Below, piece by piece: positions 1-11,649 of a stretch of DNA of 64,000 nucleotides. Position 1 is the first letter of the stretch. The number at the start of each line of letters is the position of its first letter. The notes under the pieces were generated by a model, which searched no databases, was not told the origin of the DNA, and saw only the letters and a program-made list of their open reading frames with translations. The translations under genes and the position numbers were made by a program. Source of the stretch: Macrotrachela quadricornifera (taxonomy: Eukaryota; Rotifera; Eurotatoria; Philodinida; Philodinidae); contig JAJEKB010020756.1 of NCBI GenBank assembly GCA_022393335.1, positions 1-64,000 on the forward strand. The letters are read 5' to 3'.

Positions 1-640
1 TATGATACTATTTTGCTGAAAAAAAATCGAAATCTTATTTTTAGAAAGTTAAAAATTGTATGTAATTTTAAATTGAGGATTATGCTTTTTATCTAGATGA
101 TTATTCTAACTATTGAAAATAGCTATAAGACAATGTACTACTGCATGGAGTTTTTGATAGATTCGTCAACAAGTAATAAACTCTTATCCATTATTTTTAC
201 TAACGGAATGACATCGATTTTCGCTATGTTATATTATTTATATTGATTTTCTTGCACATAAGTACATTAATTCATATTTCTTATGTTCTCTAATTCTCTA
301 GTAAATATGTATAAATAAAATGTAAGAAAAAATTTTGGTTTAAATTTCCATTAAAAACACTGATCCCATACAGAAGTAACAATTGATAAGAATGAAGAAA
401 GAACTATAAGAATTATGTATGTAGAAGCAAGCTGTAGTATACATTATATAATATAAGTTAGACGATTATTTTGTTATTAATATGGACATGGAATTTGACG
501 TATGTTTGTAGTTATTTATTTATGGGAGAACTGTATTGACGATGACTATTAATAAAGATTAGACAAAATTGAAAATTCTACATATGTTGTTTGACATTGT
601 TAAGTTAAATTAAATCAAATAAATTATTTCATATTATTGC
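1..640. other. AT-rich intergenic DNA, nothing recognised
   Basis: No reading frame with protein-like composition, no RNA gene and no clear repeat were seen. Confidence 0.5.
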
Positions 641-682
641 ATTTTCTTTGATATCAATTACCTCAAAATTAAACTGTTTGTA

Positions 683-1072
683 TTTTCCATATTTCTCCTC
701 TATTAGCTCCTTGATTAAAACCAATATTTTATTAGAAGATAGTGCTTGAAATTCTCTATAAAACTAAATATAACTAGGCTCAAAATCTATTCTCAGTATA
801 GTTCATAGAGCTTTTCATATTGCATAACAAAATAATGAAAACATTAGATGCAAAACACGGTCGTTCATTATGTCGAACTCATTATTTTCTACCGCTTTTT
901 TTCTGTATGTCTCTATTTTTCACGTATGTTGAAAATAGTTGTGGAGTTTAGTCGCATATAGCTTTATAGAGAATTTTAAGCGCTATCTTTTCATTAAATA
1001 TAAGTGTCTTAGTCACAGGAATAATAATGATGAAGTTTTAAAAATACAAGCAGTCAGATTTATTCTGGGATA
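683..1072. repeat. Decayed foldback/TIR element
   Basis: The segment around 690-770 (CTCCTCTATTAGCTCCTTGA, then AGATAGTGCTTGAAATTCTC) recurs as a diverged reverse complement around 960-1060. That makes a small inverted-repeat element. The same termini occur at 40412-40525 and, inverted, at 46855-46968, and the outermost right end (TTCTGGG) resembles the TIR of the element at 9491-10399. The short ORF at 1083-1304 lies beside it, opens with TTG and has no recognisable domain. This is probably a non-autonomous DNA transposon relic; its ends are approximate. Confidence 0.5.
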
Positions 1073-1745
1073 TCCGATATAATTGTCCTGTTTCTACGAC
1101 CATCGTATTCCGCCATCATTCGTTTCAACTTATTCATTGAATGTAGATAACGATCCAATCATGGTGTGTTTTATCGTTATCACTTCTTTGAATATTAAAT
1201 ATAGTTATTGTTGTATTAAACAACTTTTGTATCGATCATCAATTATTAAAGAATGCCTGGTAACTAATTTTATTTATTTTTCTCCTATAATTATGTATGT
1301 TTAATTAATTATAAGAAAAATACCAATGGCAAATATGAAATACTTTTCTTCTGTTACCTTATACAGTGCTTACTGAATATTTCTTGTAGAAATTATTGAA
1401 AGAGATATTTTTAAATTGAAAAACTAGAAGATGTTCATATTTAATTATTAGAAAAAAAGGTAAATAATTTAGATATTGACCTCCGCATAGAAAAATTAGC
1501 AACCAGTCATCGCTCGTCCGTTGATATAAAGTCTTTTATATGTCTCTTTATCCTTTTATTACCTCACAAATTATTGTTTATCTATCAACATATCAATAAA
1601 ACAGTATTCCATGCCTTTTAAACAATATATTTTCATTATTATTATCATTTATATATTTTTTAACATTAGTTACATTATGTAATATAAATGGTCTTTAGTA
1701 TATTTCATTTCTTATATACAAATCTAAAAGATTGGAGTATAATAG
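1073..1745. other. Intergenic DNA upstream of the alpha-galactosidase
   Basis: AT-rich with no recognised gene. It should hold the promoter and 5' UTR of the gene starting at 1746, but I see no distinct core-promoter motif I would defend. Confidence 0.4.
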
Positions 1746-3941
1746 ATGATTCATTCTTGTAATATTTTTTTTAAAGTGAATCAAAATGAAACGATTCATA
1801 TTTTGGTTGAAACTGAGCATATAGCACTTGTCATTCGAATAAATCAAAATTATGATCCATTAATGATTTATTATGGAAAACGACTTCAAAATAAGGAGGA
1901 CTATGCATCTATTCCAAGTTTTGATGCTATACAACGGAATGGCGATTATACAGGTTTATATAGTTCTGCTTATACACCAAGTGGTACACGTAATTTACTT
2001 GAACCTGCAATACAAGTAATTCATGCTGATGGAAATCCATCATTAGATTTAAAATATGTTTCTCATCAGCAAGATACAACAAATCAATCAAACGAGATAA
2101 TATTAACGTCAATTCATCTTAAAGATCCTGTTTATTCATTTGGAGTAATTCTTTATTACAAAGCCTATTACAAAGAAAATGTTATTGAACAATGGACAAG
2201 TATTAAACATACAGAAGATGATGTTGTACGCTTACAAAAATATAGTTCTACTAATCTATATTTAGCTTCAGCTAATAAATATTATCTGACACATTTTCAT
2301 GGTGATTGGGCACGAGAAATGAATCCAAAAGAAATTCAATTAACACCAGGTATTAAAATATTAGATACTAAGTTAGGAACACGAGCTGATCTATTTCAAC
2401 CACCCTCATTTCTTTTATCATTGAATCAACCATTAAATCATGATGATGAGAATTATGGTGAAGTTTTTGCCGGTACACTTGCATGGTCAGGTAATTATCA
2501 AATTCAATTTGAAATTGATCCACTTCGTAATTTGCGTCTTATTGCTGGTATTAATCCATATGCATCGGAATACTATTTAGTACCAAACAAAGAATTTATT
2601 ACACCTAGTTTTCTTTTTACTTATTCTTATGAAGGTTTAGGTGTTATCAGTCGAAATTGGCATCGATGGGCAAGAAAATATCGTATACCACAAGGTCAAG
2701 GTGATCGATTAACTTTATTAAACAATTGGGAAGCAACTTTTTTTAAGTTTGATGAACAAATATTAACAACATTAATTAAAGATGGCAAAAAATTAGGTGT
2801 TGATTTATTTCTTCTTGATGATGGTTGGTTTGGTAACAAGTATCCTAGAAATAATGATAGTGCTGGCCTAGGTGATTGGCAAGAAAATATTAAAAAACTA
2901 CCACATGGTATTGGTTATTTAATTAATGAAGCTGAAACAAATGGTATTAAATTTGGTATTTGGATTGAACCAGAAATGGTAAATCCAAAAAGTGAACTTT
3001 ATGAAAATCATCCTGATTGGGTTATTAAACTACCAAATCGGTCTGAATACTATTATCGTAATCAACTCGTACTTGACATGTCTAATAAGAATGTTCAAGA
3101 ATTTGTTTATGATGTTGTCGATCGATTATTTACTGAACATCCAAAGCTTGCTTATATTAAATGGGATTGCAATGCTGTTATTTATAATGCTTATTCTGCT
3201 ACAAATTCTCATCAATCTCATCTATACGTTGATTATGTTAACGGTTTATATGATGTTTTAAATCGTCTTCGAAAAAAATATCCTTCGGTGCCAATTATGT
3301 TATGTTCAGGTGGAGGTGGACGAATGGATTATGGTGCTTTACAATATTTCACAGAATTTTGGCCAAGTGATAATACTGATGGGTTGGAAAGAATATTTAT
3401 TCAATGGAGTTATTCATTCTTTTTTCCATCAATTGCTACTTGTAATCATGTTACTGATTGGGGCAAGCAATCATTAAAATTTCGAACAGATGTAGCTATG
3501 ATGGGTAAATTAGGATACGATATTGTTGTAAGAAAACTTGATGAAAATGAACTTATATTCAGTCAACAAGTACTTCAAACTTATGCTCGTTTAAAAGATA
3601 TTATTTGGCAGGGTGATCTATTTCGACTTGTATCACCATATCAAAATGATATCGCATCATTAATGTATGTGAACGAAAATCAAGATAAAGCAGTTTGGTT
3701 TACGTATTTAGTTAGTAATCGTTATCGAGCTGGTAGTAATGGTGCTATACGATTAAAAGGACTTAATCCAACAAAAATCTATATAATTCAAGAGATTAAT
3801 ATTTATCCAGGTAGTAATAACTCAACAATTATTGCTGAAAAATCCCTATCTGGAGATTATCTAATGACATATGGATTTGATCCAATGGTAGATATACAAC
3901 GATCAAGTGTTATCCTTGAGTTGACCCAGCATATTTTGTGA
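1746..3941 (+). CDS. Alpha-galactosidase, GH36, bacterial type, intronless
   Basis: A 731-residue retaining alpha-galactosidase (glycoside hydrolase family 36) that would release terminal alpha-1,6-galactose from raffinose-type sugars or galactomannans. An N-terminal beta-sandwich (about 1-320, with the family-typical YYGKRL near the start) leads into a TIM barrel. The nucleophile motif KWDCN places the catalytic Asp at about residue 474. The acid/base motif SDNTD follows at 541-545. CNHVTDWGKQSLKFRTDVAM (about 575-600) is typical of Bacteroidota-like members as I remember them. Length matches bacterial GH36 enzymes of about 730 residues, unlike the GH27 enzymes usual in animals. The ATG opens the frame, there is no intron while neighbours are intron-rich, and no signal peptide is evident. 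Codon use is AT-rich like the host. I infer an old horizontal acquisition. Confidence 0.93.
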   Translation: MIHSCNIFFKVNQNETIHILVETEHIALVIRINQNYDPLMIYYGKRLQNKEDYASIPSFDAIQRNGDYTGLYSSAYTPSGTRNLLEPAIQVIHADGNPSLDLKYVSHQQDTTNQSNEIILTSIHLKDPVYSFGVILYYKAYYKENVIEQWTSIKHTEDDVVRLQKYSSTNLYLASANKYYLTHFHGDWAREMNPKEIQLTPGIKILDTKLGTRADLFQPPSFLLSLNQPLNHDDENYGEVFAGTLAWSGNYQIQFEIDPLRNLRLIAGINPYASEYYLVPNKEFITPSFLFTYSYEGLGVISRNWHRWARKYRIPQGQGDRLTLLNNWEATFFKFDEQILTTLIKDGKKLGVDLFLLDDGWFGNKYPRNNDSAGLGDWQENIKKLPHGIGYLINEAETNGIKFGIWIEPEMVNPKSELYENHPDWVIKLPNRSEYYYRNQLVLDMSNKNVQEFVYDVVDRLFTEHPKLAYIKWDCNAVIYNAYSATNSHQSHLYVDYVNGLYDVLNRLRKKYPSVPIMLCSGGGGRMDYGALQYFTEFWPSDNTDGLERIFIQWSYSFFFPSIATCNHVTDWGKQSLKFRTDVAMMGKLGYDIVVRKLDENELIFSQQVLQTYARLKDIIWQGDLFRLVSPYQNDIASLMYVNENQDKAVWFTYLVSNRYRAGSNGAIRLKGLNPTKIYIIQEINIYPGSNNSTIIAEKSLSGDYLMTYGFDPMVDIQRSSVILELTQHIL

Positions 3942-4538
3942 AATATTTTATTCGAACTATGTCAATCCTTCATTTATTATACCTACGTTATTTTTTTATA
4001 ATCTTTCTGTATTCTGATACGAACGAACAAACACTCTAAAACTATGATTTATTAGACGATACCCATGATTATCGCTTGATTTGACTTAATATTTATTTAT
4101 ATAGAATAAATTCTATTAAAAAAACAACTATCATCATCATATTCTAATCACGAGCGTTACTTGTTCTAAATAGATCATTTCTATTATAAAATGTCTTAAT
4201 AAAACGATAAGAAATAGCTTATTTTTTATTATTCAATCTTTATCATTATTAGGATTTTCATGGAGAAATATAATTGTGGTTTTTATAAAAGAAATACTTT
4301 GAAAAATATTCTTAACTACTGCTATTTATATATAATGAGAAAAATGTCATTCTTTTTATTATATGACCCACAAAGAAACAAGAAAATTTTTCCCAATTAT
4401 TAGTGAAACGAAGTGGAATATCACATAAAAATACTGGGAAAAAGTTAATTCCTCTCACAATATTCTATCTCTTTTCCCTAGAAGTCTTAAGAGATTATAA
4501 TATTTTCATTGACAATATTATATTAGTTCATTAATATT
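3942..4538. other. Intergenic DNA between alpha-galactosidase and receptor
   Basis: AT-rich, no ORF or repeat recognised. It carries the 3' end of the upstream gene and presumably the promoter of the receptor. Confidence 0.4.
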
Positions 4539-5480
4539 ATGATATCTAACACAGTAAAATTTTAGTGTTATTTAATCGTTCTGATTCCATCAATTTTATG
4601 TTCATTATTTGTTCTTTATTATCTTCTTTTCGATCGAACTTTACGTTCTGCACTTAATAATCATATTATTATTATTCTTCTTTTTATTGGTCTCATTTGT
4701 GAAATGACAACTTATCCATGGAGACTTTATTTTTATCAATATCAAGGCATATGGCAAAGATCAGCAATCTTTTGTCAAATCTGGGGATTTATTGATTGGG
4801 GAGTCTTTATCATTTACGTAACACTTTTAGCATGGGCAGCAATTGAAAGACATATTCTTATATTTCATAGTAGATGGGTAACAACAAAAATGAAACGATT
4901 CTTTATTCATTATCTTCCTATAATTGTTATTGTACTTTATTGTTTGATCTTCTATATTATTGTTTACTTTTTTTCACCCTGTGAAAATATCTTTGTTTTA
5001 TCTCGTCCACTTTGTGTTATCCCATGTTTGTTTTCAAATTATGCTACTGGTATGTTCGACGGAATAGTTCACCAACTTATACCCAGTTTATTAACTATCC
5101 TGTTCAGTATGGCTTTATTGATACGTGTTCTGCGTCAAAAATATCGTATGCGACAACAGATTCAATGGCGAAAATATCAAAAGATGACAATTCAATTGTT
5201 ATCTATTTCATTTCTTTATTTTATATTTTATTTCCCATACATATTAGTGGATATTATGATTCTATGTGGTGTACCATATACAAATATTAATACTTTTCTT
5301 GACTATACCATATTTTTGTCCTATTTCTTTGTACTTCTGTTTCCTTTTGTTTGTTTTTTCTCGATGTCTGAACTTCGAACAAAATTGATCAATATCGTAA
5401 AATTACGACGGCGAGTAAGGCGTATTGATCCTCACATATTTACTATAAAATCTAATGTAAATAATCGAATGCGTGTTTAG
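4539..5480 (+). pseudogene. Rhodopsin-family 7TM receptor with an in-frame TAG at codon 9
   Basis: From ATG 4539 the frame is open to 5480 (313 codons) except for one TAG at 4563-4565. Seven hydrophobic helices can be read: TM1 IVLIPSILCSLFVLYYLL, TM2 HIIIIILLFIGLICE, TM3 with FIDWGVFIIYVTLLAWAAIE followed by an ERH triplet in place of DRY, TM4 about 4880-4970, TM5 LIPSLLTILFSMALLIRVL, TM6 LLSISFLYFIFYFPYIL and TM7 FLSYFFVLLFPFVCFFSM. Basic loops and a basic C-tail support the topology, as do the TM3 Cys and the Cys-containing second extracellular loop. The family looks like the lineage-expanded orphan peptide-receptor-like GPCRs of rotifers, from memory. Starting at the next in-frame ATG (4704) would lose TM1 and most of TM2. 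So this is a recent pseudogene, a stop polymorphism, a readthrough case or an assembly error. Confidence 0.8.
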
Positions 5481-5844
5481 TAAATAGCATTGTAATGTTG
5501 TAATAAAATGATGAATTATTCGTCATATTCTAGAAGTTTCTCTGTTTTGAATGACGTAAAAATAAACATGATTTAATAAAAATGAAGAAATATGTTTATA
5601 TTAAGATTTAATTGTAAAGTTTTAGAGTCTAAAGTATAATATAAATAATCTTCAGATATTTTTAATCGTTATACATTTTTCAGGCTATTGCCAGAGAATG
5701 TGTTTTGATGAGGAGAGAGATGTGTAATTTATAATTAAAAATGTTACATTTCGAATGAGAAGCGATAAACAGAATTTAATAATAAATAGGATTTATTTGA
5801 AGAAATTTTCATTAAATTTTATCTCGACAAAATATAATTTAACT
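5481..5844. other. Intergenic DNA 3' of the receptor
   Basis: AT-rich with several AATAAA-like hexamers close to the receptor stop codon. No gene seen. Confidence 0.4.
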
Positions 5845-6229
5845 AGTAGAAACTCGTGCATAATGCACGGTTCTTTTTTCTTCTTTATCGTATGACGTCA
5901 AGGCTTTGATCTTTCATTCAATAAAAGTATAAGAGCACTCGACCTTATGTATATAGAGAGCCCGACAACGTCATACTCATATAAAACATATTTTGATGGT
6001 CCATGAAATCTTCGATCTTACAGCTTCATCTCACTTGTTCCTCGTGTAGCATTATCCCTTATTGGCTTCCTCTGTTCAGGACCTACAGATAGCCCGATAG
6101 TATTGCACTTGAGGGTCCATGAGTACTTCCATAAGTAGTGCTTGCGAGCTTTCCCTGCAGCCTTGTTTGACCTCTGGTCTTTGACCTGGTGACAGACACA
6201 CAGACAACCGCGTTTTATTATATAGATAT
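5845..6229 (+). repeat. Interspersed repeat with non-LTR/SINE-like tail
   Basis: A GC-richer block opens with CTCGTGCATAATGCACGG and ends TTTGACCTGGTGACAGACAC, CAACCGCGTTTTATTATATA. This ending is common in interspersed repeats of several invertebrates. A degraded relative of the tail (GACCTGGTGAC, then TTGTTTTACTATAC) lies at about 9178-9207. No ORF is present. Its class is unsure. Confidence 0.4.
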
Positions 6230-7072
6230 GGATATTTGCATGAGGAAATATTACTTAGTATATATTATAAAGAGACCATCGTTTTTTGTCAGCAATGAAT
6301 ATTGCTTGTTCGATTTATAGCTTTATAATTGATGTATATATTGACTTTAGTGGCGTAACCACCAGAGGGCCCGGGAATGCAATGTTTCCTCTGTAAATTT
6401 TTTTCTGAAAATGAGTATTTTTTTTATGATTCACTACTTACATTATATTTGCCATATTCATATCCAATATTGATGTTTGGCACTGGTTAAAAAGACAAAT
6501 GTTTAGTGTGAAAGATGAAAGAAATTATTATTTCTCAATTACAAAACCATCATAAATTATTTAGAATTAATCGCAGAGCTCAAAGGGTCCAATACACAAA
6601 TATTTGTTTGCTTTCATTTAGACTTGCATTCATAGCTGTGCCAATGTTCGTAAAAATGTATATTCTTCTAAACCATAGTTCATATAAAGGATCAGAGTAT
6701 TTAACTGCGTATTTAAGTAAATAATGAGGTGTAGTATATGAATAATTATTACGACGACAAAAGAAATCAATAAATAACTGCAGATGGAAATAATTTATTT
6801 AAAATAAATATGTCGGATTTGTCAATCGTTAAACAATATTAGAATCAGCTATTATCATCTATCACTTTCGTGTATTCTCTTCTCAATGTTTTGATATTCT
6901 TCCTCTCATTACGTCATACATACTTTTCATTCTGTTAACCTATCATATGTATTGTCTCTTTTCTGTTTCTTTCCTTTTTGTAGGATGTCAGCTTTTTTCG
7001 CGCTTTGCTGTCTACTACCTATTTTTCTTTAACCCACTTGGATATTACCATATCCAACGAATTGTTTAGAAG
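6230..7072. other. Intergenic DNA without recognised genes
   Basis: AT-rich. A short ORF at 6515-6724 has an ATG but no protein-family character. I see no other structure. Confidence 0.35.
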
Positions 7073-7074
7073 CC

Positions 7075-7083
7075 TATATAAAG
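7075..7083 (+). promoter_or_regulatory. TATA box candidate of the hAT-like relic
   Basis: TATATAAAG stands 126 bases upstream of the ATG at 7201 in a locally mixed-composition stretch, a plausible core promoter for the transposase-like ORF. Confidence 0.35.
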
Positions 7084-7200
7084 CACTTATTTTTTGCAAT
7101 AAACACTGTCTATACCATCTGTATTCATCTTTCGTTATTATCAATTACAAGCACCAGTATTTCTGAGAAATACAACTCTACGCAATATCAGAATTGGAAA

Positions 7201-7783
7201 ATGGATGGCAATAAACGAGAACAACCTATTTCTGCGTTTTTTTCTATCATAAGAAAACCTCAAAGTCATTCATTACAGTCTACAATTGAAGTTCTGACTA
7301 CCAACTTCACTGGTGGAGATGGAGTAGGAAACGAAAAATCCTCAAGTTCAACAGATGTTTCCGCTGATTCAGTCGGTCTGACGAAAGATGTTAATCAAAC
7401 ACCGAATGATATAAGTCAAACAGCAACGGACAAACCATCACAGCCTTTTCTAGCTTCATTCTCCAAAGCGAACAATCAAGCATTTAAATCCAGTTGGTAT
7501 ACGGATTATCCTTGGTTGGAGTCAAGGAAGACACAATGAGTTGGTTATTTTCTCCGCTTGTCTCAAGAATTCATGTTCATTCATTCTTTTAAAATTCGTT
7601 CAAACGGGATTCAATATTTGGAAAAAAGTTTTGGAGGACGGCCGAGGTTTTAATAGTCGTGTCAATAGCAGCTATCATATTTTAGCAACGAAGAACAAAG
7701 CTGAATGTGATGCTCAAAGTATTGATCATTCAATGCCAGCAGTCCAGACGAAGGATCGAGAAGAGACTATTCGATATAATTAG
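7201..7783 (+). pseudogene. TTF-type zinc finger relic of a hAT/ZMYM1-like transposase
   Basis: An ATG at 7201 opens a 112-residue polar Ser/Thr-rich N-terminal region ending in FKSSWYTDYPWLESRK. That matches the start of the TTF-type zinc-finger domain (F..WY..Y.WLEY) that precedes hAT or ZMYM1-like transposase domains. The frame then stops at 7539. The rest of the finger continues in another frame (7541-7783), with TGFNIWKKVLEDGRGFNS and NSSYHILATKNKAE, the usual GF.NWKKA...F..H..S..H segment. The Cys pair expected between the two halves is degraded. The catalytic RNase H-like domain is absent downstream, so this is a truncated, frameshifted relic. Confidence 0.65.
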
Positions 7784-9490
7784 GTTCACATTCATAAGAT
7801 TGCGTGCGCTCTTCACTTTTGTGCACGACAATCGATAGCTACACAAGACCATAGTGAAAGCAATATGTAAGAGTATATTTTGTTTTGTTTTATTATACGT
7901 CTGAAGTGTAATGCCAAAATTAGCCATTCATGCTAAATAGATAAGGAAAAGATTCAGAGCATGTTATTAGAAACCAATTTTTTAAAGAGTTTTGATTAAA
8001 TACTTCAGCACTTGTTGTAATACTTCGATTATTAGAACTATCTACAAACAGAATTGATGTAGCCACCTGATGAGTAACTCCAGCGAACCACAATATCAAT
8101 CATAATTAGGAAATAATAAATCTGAGAGTTTTCGAATTATTTTTCCTCATTTGGTCAAGACAAGTGAGCGCCACGCAACGTAAACTCCAAGGGTGCATAA
8201 ATCACGATCCATATTTTACCTATCAATATTGACGAACGTTTTTACAAAACTATATTATTAATATTAATTACAAGTAACGCTCGTCTCCACGACTCGCTTA
8301 ACCCTCGACTGAATTCTATTTATCATTGTCTCTTACTGGTCGCTAGATTCTGCTCTGATAACTATACTTGATACATATACACGAATTGCTAGTGACAGCT
8401 ATTCTATAAAATCCAATCTTTAAACTTTCTGTTAAGACTTTCGTATGGGAACGTGGAGCAAAGATCGGAGTCGATCAACGTTTTCTCTGCTCCATTCCAC
8501 TCTTAACTTCTCAGTTTTTTTTATATAATGTCAACATAGACCAATGTAACATCTCATTTTCTTGCTCAAAATATCATTCACGGGCGATATAAAAATCAAA
8601 GCGAATTTAAAAGAATAGCGACTAGTCGTTCGTCGGCGCTCCAAGGAGACGTCACTCGCGGCTACCCGCTTCCATGCTGAAGTCTATTTTCACATAAGTT
8701 TATTGTCTTGTATTCAAAATCATGCTCATTAGCGTTTCACTAACTCAAAAAAGTTACAGGATCTGTAGCGGAAAGATCATCTGCAGGAGACTCAAAGAAA
8801 AACAAGTAAAGGCGCATAGATCTATAAATAAGTGCACCATCTCTAAGTTTATGAGATATCGCTGAGAGATCTTAATTGTTTTTTTACAAATACTGAATAT
8901 TGAGATGACTGAGTTCCTCAAAATCTGATTCAAGGAGGATTAAAATAACAAAAAACTGATCGCCTTAAAGCTCAAAGTCTCAAAATCTGATTGGATGAAA
9001 GTTAGATTTTGGAAAGCATTTCATTAGCTGAAATTTCAAACAGATAGAGCCTATTTGTTCAAAAGTCCAAGGTAAAAAGTGTGCCAATGACTGAGTTTCC
9101 AGACTCAATGATCTGATTCAATGAAAGCCTTATATCGAAAATAACTGAGCAGTGATCTTTAAGCCGATGTTTTTTTGACCTGGTGACAAGCAAGCTTGTT
9201 TTACTATACAAACCACCCTTCGTCCAGGAAATATACCAGTCTTCGTTTCCACACTTCAGTTACTATTCACTTAAGAAGACATCACATTTGAAAAGTCGAA
9301 GACAAGAAAAATTGTCTTCATAATTATAATAATAGAGATCAAATTTTATGTTTAAAGATTATTGTTTTGTAGTAATTATGTAAGACAAGACTTGAAAATA
9401 CTCACACATAAAATATAAATGATAAATTTCAACAAGGTCATTTTTTCCTGCCAGCTGAATCTCAATATACGATATAAATGAAATGATAAT
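7784..9490. other. Gene-free, repeat-rich intergenic DNA
   Basis: No coding region recognised. Around 8900-9130 a motif like CTCAAAATCTGATT recurs with substitutions near 8925, 8978 and 9108, suggesting an old tandem array. A non-LTR-like tail relic sits at 9178-9207. Confidence 0.35.
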
Positions 9491-10399
9491 GGGTGGTCCA
9501 GAATAAATGGATAATTTAGTATTTTATAGATTTCTTCCTTATCTTTTCTTACAATTAAGAAATTTTTTTTATCAAATTGTGGAGATTGAAATTCTCTACA
9601 AAACTATATACTGTTGAAATGAAAACCTACTTTAAAAGTATTTGAAAAACGACGAAGAATAAAAATATATGAAATGTTCTACTTTCTAACTGATTAAGCA
9701 CAATGAATAGGTACAATATTTTTTTCAGATTTTCATTACTTATTTTACTAAATTAAAAAAACGAACTACACGAAAAAATACAGCGTTAAACGCTGTACAA
9801 TTTACATAAGACTGATTGTTTAATAATTGCATATTTTGTTCTGAAAATGGACATCATTTTGATCAACCAGATTCTGACCATGTAGAAATAAATTTTTTAA
9901 AAGTGCACGATAAATTTTATTTTTTCTGTCTCACTTTTTCTAATAAAGCATATCAGACAATGATAAGATGCAAAAAAAAAGTCAAATTCATCGTGCACCC
10001 AAAAAACTCATATTTTTGCATGGTCGAAATTTGATTGCTCAACGTTATGTCCATTTTTGAAAACAAAAAATGTAACTATTAAATAATGGGTCTTATGTAA
10101 ATTGTACAGCTTTTAATGCTGTATCTTTTCGTATGGTTCGTATTTTTGACATGAAGTGGTGAAAATTACATGCGAAGTACTGTCATTCATTATACCGAAG
10201 TAGTTAGACAATAGGCCGTTTTCAATGTTTTTGTTTTTCATTTTATTTCAAATGTTTTTAAAGAATTTTTTAATTTTGAAAGTATGTTGTAGTAGGGAAT
10301 TTCAAGCTCCACATTTTGATAAAAACATTTCTTGATTATAAGAAAAAATAAGAGAGAATCCTGTAAAATACTAAGTTACCCATTTATTCTGGACCACCC
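9491..10399. mobile_element. Non-autonomous TIR element (foldback type), about 0.9 kb
   Basis: The left end GGGTGGTCCAGAATAAATGG (9491) is repeated as a reverse complement at the right end (CCATTTATTCTGGACCACCC, about 10380-10399). The matching continues inward for roughly 110 bases, including TTAGTATTTTA and TGGAG.TTGAAATTC. A second, inner inverted pair lies at about 9770-9880 and 10030-10150 (ACAGCGTTAAACGCTGTACA against its complement). The flanks ATAAT and GTTAT are near-complementary, so the exact target duplication is unclear. No transposase frame is present; the ORF at 9816-10034 falls in the inner arms and is not coding. Confidence 0.8.
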
Positions 10400-11240
10400 G
10401 TTATTCTCTTCTGTATTTGCTCTTTTCTTAAAGAAACTCATACTCCCCATAACTCGCATTATTAATGGCCCACATAAAGTTCCATGTTCTCTCGTTTCTT
10501 ACTTTTCGAAGCTACAATCATTCACTTCTTGTCTCCTATTCTTTGCTCATGTCTACTCCTTCAGACTGACCGAAGACTAAATCAAAGGATCCGAACCACC
10601 ACTATCAACTTCATAAGATAGTCTCCTAACCAACACTTCCATGAAAACTGCCTCATTACGAAGTCAGTATTTTCTTAGAGGAAGTCTTTTTTAGCAAAAG
10701 AAATCATTTGAAAATATTGAAAAACTAATAGCACCAATCGACTTTCAGACCTCAAAAGCTTCCCAGAAAATTATACAGCATGTATCACAAAAATAAGGAA
10801 GAAATGCATTTGTATGATTAATGATTGAAATATTTGGTTACTCATTATTCATGCGACACATCGTATAAAATAGCGTCGGTGATAGTTTTGATATTACATG
10901 AGGTTCAATATAAACGTTTTAATTGAAAAAAAATTTGTTTATTTAATATTCATTTAATATATTTATTAAATCTTTTCTTTTTACTGTATTAAATTCATCA
11001 ATTAGATTAATGCTTGTTGATTTAAATCAAAATGCAAAAGGAAATTTTATTCTTGGAATTAATAAATGACTTTTTTTTATTTATGTTCTTCTCAAAGTTA
11101 GAAAAATAACAAGTCTTATTCACAGTTTTTTTTAAAAGAGGGAATGAATATGAAATAACCAAAAAACGTTTTACTCGATTTTTTTAAGAACTTTGCCCAA
11201 GACAACGACTCGACCACAATCACGTAACATGAAATGAGCA
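10400..11240. other. Intergenic DNA
   Basis: No gene recognised; AT-rich with scattered mononucleotide runs. Confidence 0.35.
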
Positions 11241-11424
11241 ACCCAGGACGAGCATTACGATAGCCATAAACGGTCGTATACAATGTCGTTTATCCACGTA
11301 TTCACTTAAGCATCAACTTACAGAGAAGACGGCAATTTCCTGTTACCCATCTCTCTTCTACCTTCACGCTTATTCTTAGTACCAGGACTATACTGTTAAA
11401 AAAACGTATATCCAGGTTGAACAA

Positions 11425-11610
11425 TTCGACTATCGGATCCAGTTGGATCCTACAGGAGAACTCATGCAATCCGACAACTTTCGATAGGATCCTATTGGAA
11501 ATTGTCGGAATCCTTGGAATCGGATTCCGACAGGAAGTTGTCGGATGTCGGATCCGACAATCGATAAACGTCGGAAATCGCAGGATCCTATAGGATCCTA
11601 TGAGGGTTCC
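11425..11610. repeat. GGATCC/TCGGAT palindromic motif cluster
   Basis: Many overlapping copies of GGATCC and TCGGAT(CC) in both orientations, with CCGACAA/TTGTCGG pairs, lie inside the element at 11241-12140. They could form alternative hairpins. No coding potential. Confidence 0.6.
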
Positions 11611-11649
11611 GTAGGAAATCTATATGTCACCAGTAATTGTGCATTAAAA

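Noticed and set aside
1083..1304. 73-codon ORF
   Set aside because: It opens with TTG beside a repeat relic and shows no domain.
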